Shown piece by piece: positions 58,238 to 64,000 of a stretch of DNA of 64,000 bases. The notes under the pieces are model-generated. The model was not told where the DNA came from and did no database searches. It was given only the letters and a program-made list of their open reading frames with translations. Source of the DNA: Filosporella fistucella (lineage: Eukaryota > Ascomycota > Leotiomycetes > Helotiales); assembly GCA_030077755.1 (NCBI GenBank), contig JAQJZZ010000017.1:62001-126000 (forward strand). The letters are read 5' to 3'. The position numbers were made by a program, and so were the translations under genes. The first letter of the stretch is position 1; the number at the start of each line of letters is the position of its first letter.

Positions 58238-60003
58238 TTATTCGTCGTCATCTGGCAGAGAATACACCTCGACTTCTGCAATCATTGTCCTCGCTGGAAT
58301 CGTCACACAGATAGGAAATCCGCCATAATCAGGTTCCTCGTTAGGCATCATGCAATATATCCCACTTCTGGTCTCATCTCCATTAAGTTTTCTCCCATCG
58401 AGCAGTTCGCCTGTTTCCTTATCGACACACTTTTCTGTGAATTTCAATATACCCGTGAACGCCGAATTTGGAAGCACGCTTTCGAATTCGGCTTGGAATC
58501 CCCATCCAATAAGCAAGAATCTTGCACCGCCTTGATGGATAAGAATTCCTGCACCTGGTCCAGGCTTTCCAAAAACGAAGCAGCGATTGATCGTAACTTG
58601 AAAATCACCAAAACGGGCAACTGTTGGTGGCGATGTATCTTTCCCATCTTCTGGAAATTCGTCAAAGAAAAATCCCACCATAGAACCAGGTGTGCGCTGA
58701 TAGCTTAATATGATATCGCTGACCTGTGCAAGCAGTCCATAGTGCCTGGTAAATGGGTTATTGGCTGGCTCTAGAGTATCGATCCCGAATGGCGATGTAC
58801 AAATCGCTTGAAAGCTGCCAAATGCCTTCCAGATTCTTCGTGCTCCATACTCATCTCGCCTCTGTTCTGGGATGAACAAAGGCTGATCTAGATGTCGGTA
58901 CTTTGCGCATGATGAGGTATAGTCGTTCAAGTAAATGTCCGGGGCAATAAAATCAAGAGATGGAGCAAACGCCTTCCATATATCAAGGACATTGGCAACC
59001 CCGCCACCTGAAGGATAGTCACCGGGTTCTCCACCACCTCCAACCACAACTGGGAAGGAGTTTTCTGCGTCTTCTCCAACATAATTTTGCCACACATTTG
59101 TGTAAAGTGGAATTGGATATTCTTTCCGACCAGCAGAAGCCACATGTTCCACATATTGAGCGTAATGGTACGCCATAAACAATTCATCAGTCTGCTTACT
59201 CTTTCCAAATACCTCTTCCCAGGACCCAGACTTACGCCCGAGGTTTTTGAAAGTGGTGAGATTGGCTTTCAGGTCGGGTTGTAGAGAATTCCAGTATGTT
59301 GACAGATGTTCAACAAGCTGAGAAGGTACAGACTCAGCAAATTTCTTATTCGCTGCAGCACTTCCATCTCTAGAATCACCAAGTAACCCAATCTCGTTCT
59401 CAACCTGGGCCATTAGTACAGTACTATGAGCTTCATCAACTTCCTTCACGTGACCCATCAACGCTGAGAATGCTCTGGTGTCTGCATCACGCGCTTCTGT
59501 GTGAAAGATGGAAAGAACATCCCCAGTTTCAAGATTTCCGCCAGCCTTTCGAAGCTTCGCGCGAGGGAACCGTTTGGGATTCTTCTTGACCCACGAAGGC
59601 GTGTACGTGGAGATTCCTGTACATGTTAGGCTGCTTGGGAAGGCAGGAAAGTCATACCATTCTTGAATGATCCAAACCAGAGCAGAACAAGATGTAATCC
59701 ATGTGATCTCGCACCAAGGATAACTTTGTCTAATTCTGAGAAGTCAAACCTTCCTTCCACAGCCTCAATATCTTCCCAAGTGACACAACCAAGAACTGTG
59801 TTGACATTTGTGTCAACCAATTTCTGCCATACAGTGTCCATATATGTTGCAGATGACATTGATGAATTTTGAAGTTCCCCTCCTAATATCAGAAATGGTT
59901 TGCCATCGACAAATAATTGTTGGGATTTTTCGATCTTTTGAAGATGAGGGATTGACTTTGAAGTTGAAACCATATTAGAAGAAAATGGATATGTAGTGCT
60001 CAT
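58238..60003 (-). CDS. GH35-type beta-galactosidase-like enzyme, intracellular
   Basis: Exons 60003-59658 and 59616-58238 (41-nt intron) give 574 residues. The N-terminus (MSTTYPFSSNMVSTSKSI) has no signal peptide. The barrel carries LFVDGKPFLILGGELQNSS, a typical GH35/GH42-like opening, NTVLGCVTWEDIE, and the acid/base Glu in LMAQVENEIGLLGD; the nucleophile region is likely DFIAPDIYL. The C-terminal ~200 residues (SMVGFFFDEFPED onward) match the DUF5597-type beta-sandwich that follows this barrel in related proteins. It probably hydrolyses a beta-galactoside or similar glycoside in the cytosol after uptake; the neighbouring sugar-transporter relic and Zn2Cys6 gene fit a carbon-utilisation locus. 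Substrate is not determinable here. Confidence 0.88.
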
Positions 60004-60811
60004 GTTTAGGATTGAAGAGCGACTTTGGAGACATACATCGCAAGAAGCAGGCAACAATTTGGGCCCATATTGTTATAGCCATTTAATGCGCACTGACATG
60101 GCCGGGTTCTATATAATTCTCGATCCACTGCTTAGATGGGTGGGAAAACCGGACCGGGAATGGAAATATTCAATTGGCTCAGACTCCGGCCCCCACTCTT
60201 TGATATTTGTACCCCGCCCCCGCATCTGATTTGAGCGCATGAAACAGACCCAAGTCAACTTGACCAGCTGGCAAATAGTTAAGACTTAGTCGGGTTGATA
60301 TGTATTCGCAAATTATATATTTTTGCCGCACTGCCCCTCGGTAAGCGTTTTTCCATGATTCAAGTTGCTATGAACAAACCACTGTTCTTCTCGTCACACT
60401 CGTCTGGTGATGGTTTTGCCGTGTTGGCTGAAATTCCGTCTCAAAGCTCGGTCCAAAATCAGAGGTATGGAAAATGCTAGTACCAGATGAAACTAAGACA
60501 GAGGAATGTTAAAAAATTGAAAGCCTTAAAGTGGGTGTGAGCGTGTGTATATAAAGATACATTACAGTACCAGTTTTGATAAATGAATAATCATTCGACG
60601 ATCTGTTAAAGACCTGTATCTTGGAGACAGATACTGCTGAGAAGTCAATTGGTAATGCTGATGTTGGCATCCACTCCTCCGAAAATTTTGATGGTTCGAA
60701 ATCCTAGAAGTGACTTGGCGGACAGGACCAGGCATTCGTCGATTATAGCTCATGATGCCAATATTGTTCCTCGATTCAACAGCTAGTCAACCGATCGTAC
60801 GACCAATCACC
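60004..60811. other. Promoter of the GH35 gene, no other gene seen
   Basis: Divergent leader region; may hold untraceable 5' remains of the transporter pseudogene. Nothing else recognised. Confidence 0.4.
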
Positions 60812-61422
60812 AACCAACGGCGACCTTCACATTTGGTCGTTTCTCGTCGCTTGGTCCTTCTCGTTTTACGTCGATACAAGGCCATTGTTCATGATCGCTG
60901 CTGTCGGAATGCTCATGTGCTTCTCGATTTGGAGGCTTATTCTACCGTCTGAGAACAGACTGGCAAAAAGGCTGCAGGGAGTGCCGTTATCGCCATGATA
61001 TTCCTCTTCTTTGGGATCGCCTGATTCGCCTGGCATGGGGTGACAATCTTCTATTGTGCTGAAGTCCTACCGTTCAATATCCGAGCAAAGGCTCTGGTGA
61101 GAAACTGAACCCTCACCACATACGCATCTGTTGTGAACCAATATGGTGAGTTCTGCGCCGCCATGAATATCAATTGCTAACCGTCAAATTCAATCCTATT
61201 GGCTTGAGTACTTTGGCATGGAAATTCCATTTCGTGTACATTGCTATCCTCGTCATAGAATGTCTGTGCATCTGGTTTCTGTTTATAGAGACGAAAGGCC
61301 CAACATTGGAAGAGATGGCTTTTCTATTTGACGGCGAAGATGCGAATGTATCTAGTAAGGAAGTTCTAGAGAAAGATGCAGCAGGTGACATCATCCATAG
61401 GGAGAATGGTGAGAAACTATGA
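60812..61422 (+). pseudogene. MFS sugar transporter relic (3' part)
   Basis: Translation in the right frames gives membrane segments of a sugar porter: NGDLHIWSFLVAWSFSFYVD, RPLFMIAAVGMLMCFSIW, then after a frameshift near 60935 AGSAVIAMIFLFFGIA, FAWHGVTIFYCAEVLPFNIR, LTTYASVVNQY, and finally WKFHFVYIAILVIECLCIW with the family-typical ETKGPTLEEM. Three in-frame TGA codons (60950, 61022, 61106) break the frame; at least two replace a conserved Trp. The intron donor at 61146 is good, but the expected acceptor reads CCG at 61181-61183 instead of AG. The 5' half is missing. This is a decayed hexose/disaccharide transporter. Confidence 0.85.
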
Positions 61423-61488
61423 ATCATTGTTGAATTCGGAGTCATAGGGGGCAGGAGTGTCGGGTGAGCGAAAATGTTGAAAGAAAGG

Positions 61489-63175
61489 CTAAGGTGCGAA
61501 TATTATTGTTTCTGTAACTTTGCTTCTCTCGGCCAGTCTTTCATCGCGAACAATTGATTCGAGGTTCGCACTTGGCGATGTACCAGGATCCTCAATCTCG
61601 TCCAAAGCCAGAGCATGCTGTAATAAGAACCTGACCATCCATTTATCGAAGCGGTGAGTTCCGAGATGTGCTGTACGTAGGCATGCATTTTGAAATGTAA
61701 TTAATCTTTTCATCTGTCGGAATTAGAAGGGTTGTTCATTAGATCGCATGAACTCACCATCAAATCAACGCTTGACCATATCTCCCGCAATCGAACCAAG
61801 AATTTGAAATTGAACTCAAGTCGTTCTCTTGCCTGATCAAGCTCATCATCATCGCCCAATAGGAGGGTATGTAGAAGCACTGATGACGAGACAATTGTCA
61901 TATGTCCGACAATGTTGTGCAATGCCTCAGCGTGTTCGTGTTCAGATGCAATTCGGACTAGAGAGTGATATTGGATCGCATGGTATTTACATCTTTGAGC
62001 AAACATTCTGGTGTTTGAATTTGCTGGACGCCTCAGATCCAGGTATTGGTAATAGAGAAGAGTAGCGTAGTGATGGAATCCGAGATGTAGGGCAACAAAT
62101 TTCCGTCCCTGTCCACGGCTGATTTGAATCCGCAAATTTTCTGGGGAGAATGCCATCATTCGAGGGAGACCGTGCTCATAATCATCCAGCTGCGTCGAAA
62201 TTTTCAGGACCTGAGTTTCTATATAAGTTTCATCCCATTGAGAATCTACCAGGCCTCGATTCAGGTCCTGTATGTGTCCGAAGATCTTCACGAGCGAGAT
62301 CATGTGACTCCATATACCCGGCTCCCAGTTCGACCAATTCTCATCGGAGCCGGCACCCAACTTGGAGAATGTTAATTCATCCATAGGAAGACGAGGTACT
62401 ATTTCTCCGGCATGGAATTGGCGCGGCAATCCAAGTCCAGCACTCGCCCATCGATCAATCAAATAAAGACTCCACCAAACACGACGTTTCACTTCCTGGG
62501 TGATGGCATCGCCATGTCCGCTGTCATCTGCGAGATTCAACAATTGCGCCATACGGTTCGCAATAACTGGAATTGTTAGTCTAGCTCAACAAGTCGAGAT
62601 AGATCAAACCGAAGAAAATAGACTCTGTGTCTGGATTAGACTCGGCGAGGCAAATATTTCCGGTGAGAATGCACGCTTGAATGTTTTCAACACAGATATT
62701 ATCCACATCTTGCTTGCAAAGTCTCTTTGCTTCAGCACACCAGTCGGAACCTCGGCTTCGAATTTTTGGATCAGTGGAGAACCTAAAGTTATTCAATATA
62801 ATGATATACACTAAGCATGGTAACTGACCTGGCAGAGAGACCAAATATCGCAAACGTGATAGCAAGGGACGCAGTCAAGTCTCTGATTGCTGACCTGAGA
62901 GAAGGCTCATGGAACAAGCTATGCGGTTTGTCGTGTATATAGCAAATATATAAATCTACAAGATCCATTCTGATATTTTCAGATGGCATTAATGAATCGT
63001 GATCTGGCGCAATAGGTACCCGCGAAATCAAGGTCGCAGGGCCACCCTTCGCGCGATTTAAACTGGAGCAATGGATTCCACGACGCCGGCATTGCTCGCA
63101 CATAGTCCCTGGCATTGATTTGTTGCATTTTCGCTTTCCTTTTCGGCATTCTTGACATGCTGAGCCCAGTTTCAT
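61489..63175 (-). CDS. Zn2Cys6 fungal transcription factor
   Basis: Exons 63175-62829, 62782-62610, 62566-61758 and 61713-61489 sum to 1,554 nt and 517 residues. The binuclear zinc cluster is at the N-terminus: Cys7, 10, 17, 26, 29 and 36 (ACQECRKGKRKC, MCEQCRRRGIHC), with a short linker. The middle region contains the fungal-specific transcription factor domain block (RRVWWSLYLIDRWASAGLGLP, DELTF), where the Zn2Cys6 family binds cofactors or ligands. All introns are 43-46 nt. The second (62609-62567) starts inside a Gly codon with GTTTGA and has an ACTAAC branch. The gene ends in a 74-codon exon. It lies between the transporter relic and a GMC oxidoreductase, in the same direction as the latter; regulation of neighbours is plausible but not shown. 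Confidence 0.92.
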
Positions 63176-63561
63176 GGCGAAGGAAGAAGTTGATGCTGGG
63201 TCGTGATGAAAGAAGAGGGGTGTTGTCAGAAAGCATCGAGGGTAGCATCACTAAGTACAGGGATCGAAGCCTGAAATGGCCTGAGCGGGTCGCTAGTGGT
63301 CATCAAGCGAATACAGTGCTGAGCACCCTATAATCTAGGCAAATGAAGCCTGAAGCCTGGTAACAACAAGCCTGGTTCTTTGAAATGTGGGGTACCAGAG
63401 TGCGGCCAGTATTGCCTAAGACCATACCGATTTACTGGTCGACTTCGAATGCACAATGCTTTAAATATTAAACTACTGCTGTCCCTCGTAAGTTTATTAT
63501 CGCATCTACATCTCAAATAGAGCCAAACCAAGTGTTCACAATTTACGTATTCTCATTCTAT
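63176..63561. other. Intergenic between GMC and regulator genes
   Basis: 386 nt holding the GMC 3' UTR and the promoter of the transcription factor; nothing else recognised. Confidence 0.5.
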
Positions 63562-64000
63562 CTAATTCAGGGTCAAAGTCCCATTCGAATTGCTGTTCGT
63601 CGTTCCAACCTCATCATTAATTTTCAAATCACTTGTCGGCTCGTTCAATACCAAAAATTGCCCTCTAATCAAATCTGCCGCCTTCTCTCCAATAGCATAA
63701 GCAGGCATCTGAGTATGTCCTTGATTCAAAAGTGGCATCACACTCGTATCAGCAACTCTCAGTCCTTGGACACCACGAACACGAAGCTCAGCGTCAAGCA
63801 CTGCCATTGGATCAGTAGACTTTCCCATCTTGCAAGTTCCACCAGGATGATAACCTGATTTTGTTAGTCTAGTAATTGCAAGCGGGTGGTACACTTACAG
63901 GTTGTCGCATTCTCTCTTACATATGGAACCCAGTCTTCTCTTGAGGTGTATTTGTGATGCGTCAGAGTGGCAGGCCAGCTGCCTGAAACAATGTCCTTCG
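63562..64000 (-). CDS. GMC oxidoreductase, C-terminal part (5' end off window)
   Basis: Exons >64000-63899 and 63854-63562 (44-nt intron with GACTAAC branch) encode the last ~130 residues of a glucose-methanol-choline oxidoreductase. Visible signatures are YHPGGTCKMG and, after RVADTSVMPLLNQGHTQMP, the FAD-binding end AYAIGEKAADLI, with the active-site His in YHPGGT and the second catalytic His in NQGHTQ. The upstream exon reads WVPYVRENATTC. Flavin-dependent alcohol oxidation is expected (choline, aryl-alcohol or similar); the substrate and any signal peptide lie outside the window. The C-tail is Asn/Ser-rich with no peroxisomal SKL. Confidence 0.9.

Noticed and set aside
57982..58281. 99-codon minus-strand frame with a hydrophobic helix
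   Set aside because: Overlaps the end of the GH35 gene and has no good start or partner exon.
61022..61108. RIP (C-to-T) as the cause of the transporter stops
   Set aside because: The Trp-to-TGA changes are not in the CpA/TpG context RIP prefers (that would give TAG), and neighbouring sequence is not strongly AT-shifted by eye.

Overview
The window is nuclear DNA of a filamentous ascomycete (Pezizomycotina). The evidence is short spliceosomal introns of about 41-57 nt with GTAAGT-like donors and CTAAC/CTGAC-like branch sites, a Zn2Cys6 transcription factor, Clr5 and fungal STAND-N domains, and a plant-cell-wall glycosidase set. The protein flavour and the secreted enzymes fit a plant-associated Leotiomycete such as a Helotiales relative, but the sequence alone does not prove the order. 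All gene models were built by hand from reading frames, splice consensus and phase.

Layout: 1-9.3 kb has a STAND-N/ankyrin gene cut by the left edge, a GH5 endo-mannanase, the U5 snRNP protein Dim1/Dib1 and a Clr5-ankyrin gene. 9.3-24.4 kb is housekeeping: a vacuolar Ca2+/H+ exchanger behind a long leader, a ULS1-like SNF2/RING translocase behind a leader with a ~195-nt degenerate repeat, and the rRNA-processing factor ESF1. 25.2-29.6 kb holds a divergent pair, a UDP-glucose dehydrogenase and an SQD2-like GT4 glycosyltransferase, which together could make UDP-glucuronate and transfer it to a membrane lipid. 32.6-45.7 kb has a secreted/membrane protein, a >2,100-residue acidic scaffold-like protein, a GPI-anchored GH5 cellulase, a small membrane protein and an acylphosphatase in five tiny exons. 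46-51.3 kb has a small secreted protein, the PTS2 peroxisomal 3-ketoacyl-CoA thiolase with CCTCGG (FarA-type) sites upstream, a gene relic and a secreted Lys/Gly-tailed protein.

51.3-58 kb is a poor, decaying stretch: direct repeats, a hidden three-exon small gene, a frameshifted NF-X1/RING gene, degenerate coding fragments and a 37-A tract. 58.2-64 kb has an intracellular GH35-type enzyme, a sugar-transporter pseudogene with three in-frame TGA codons, a Zn2Cys6 regulator and the 3' part of a GMC oxidoreductase cut by the right edge.

The most interesting points are the UGDH-GT4 pair, the in-frame stop-containing intron in the Clr5-ankyrin gene, the open extension after the stop of the giant acidic protein, and the phased repeat in the ULS1 leader. 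No CRISPR, rRNA, confident tRNA or intact transposon was seen.
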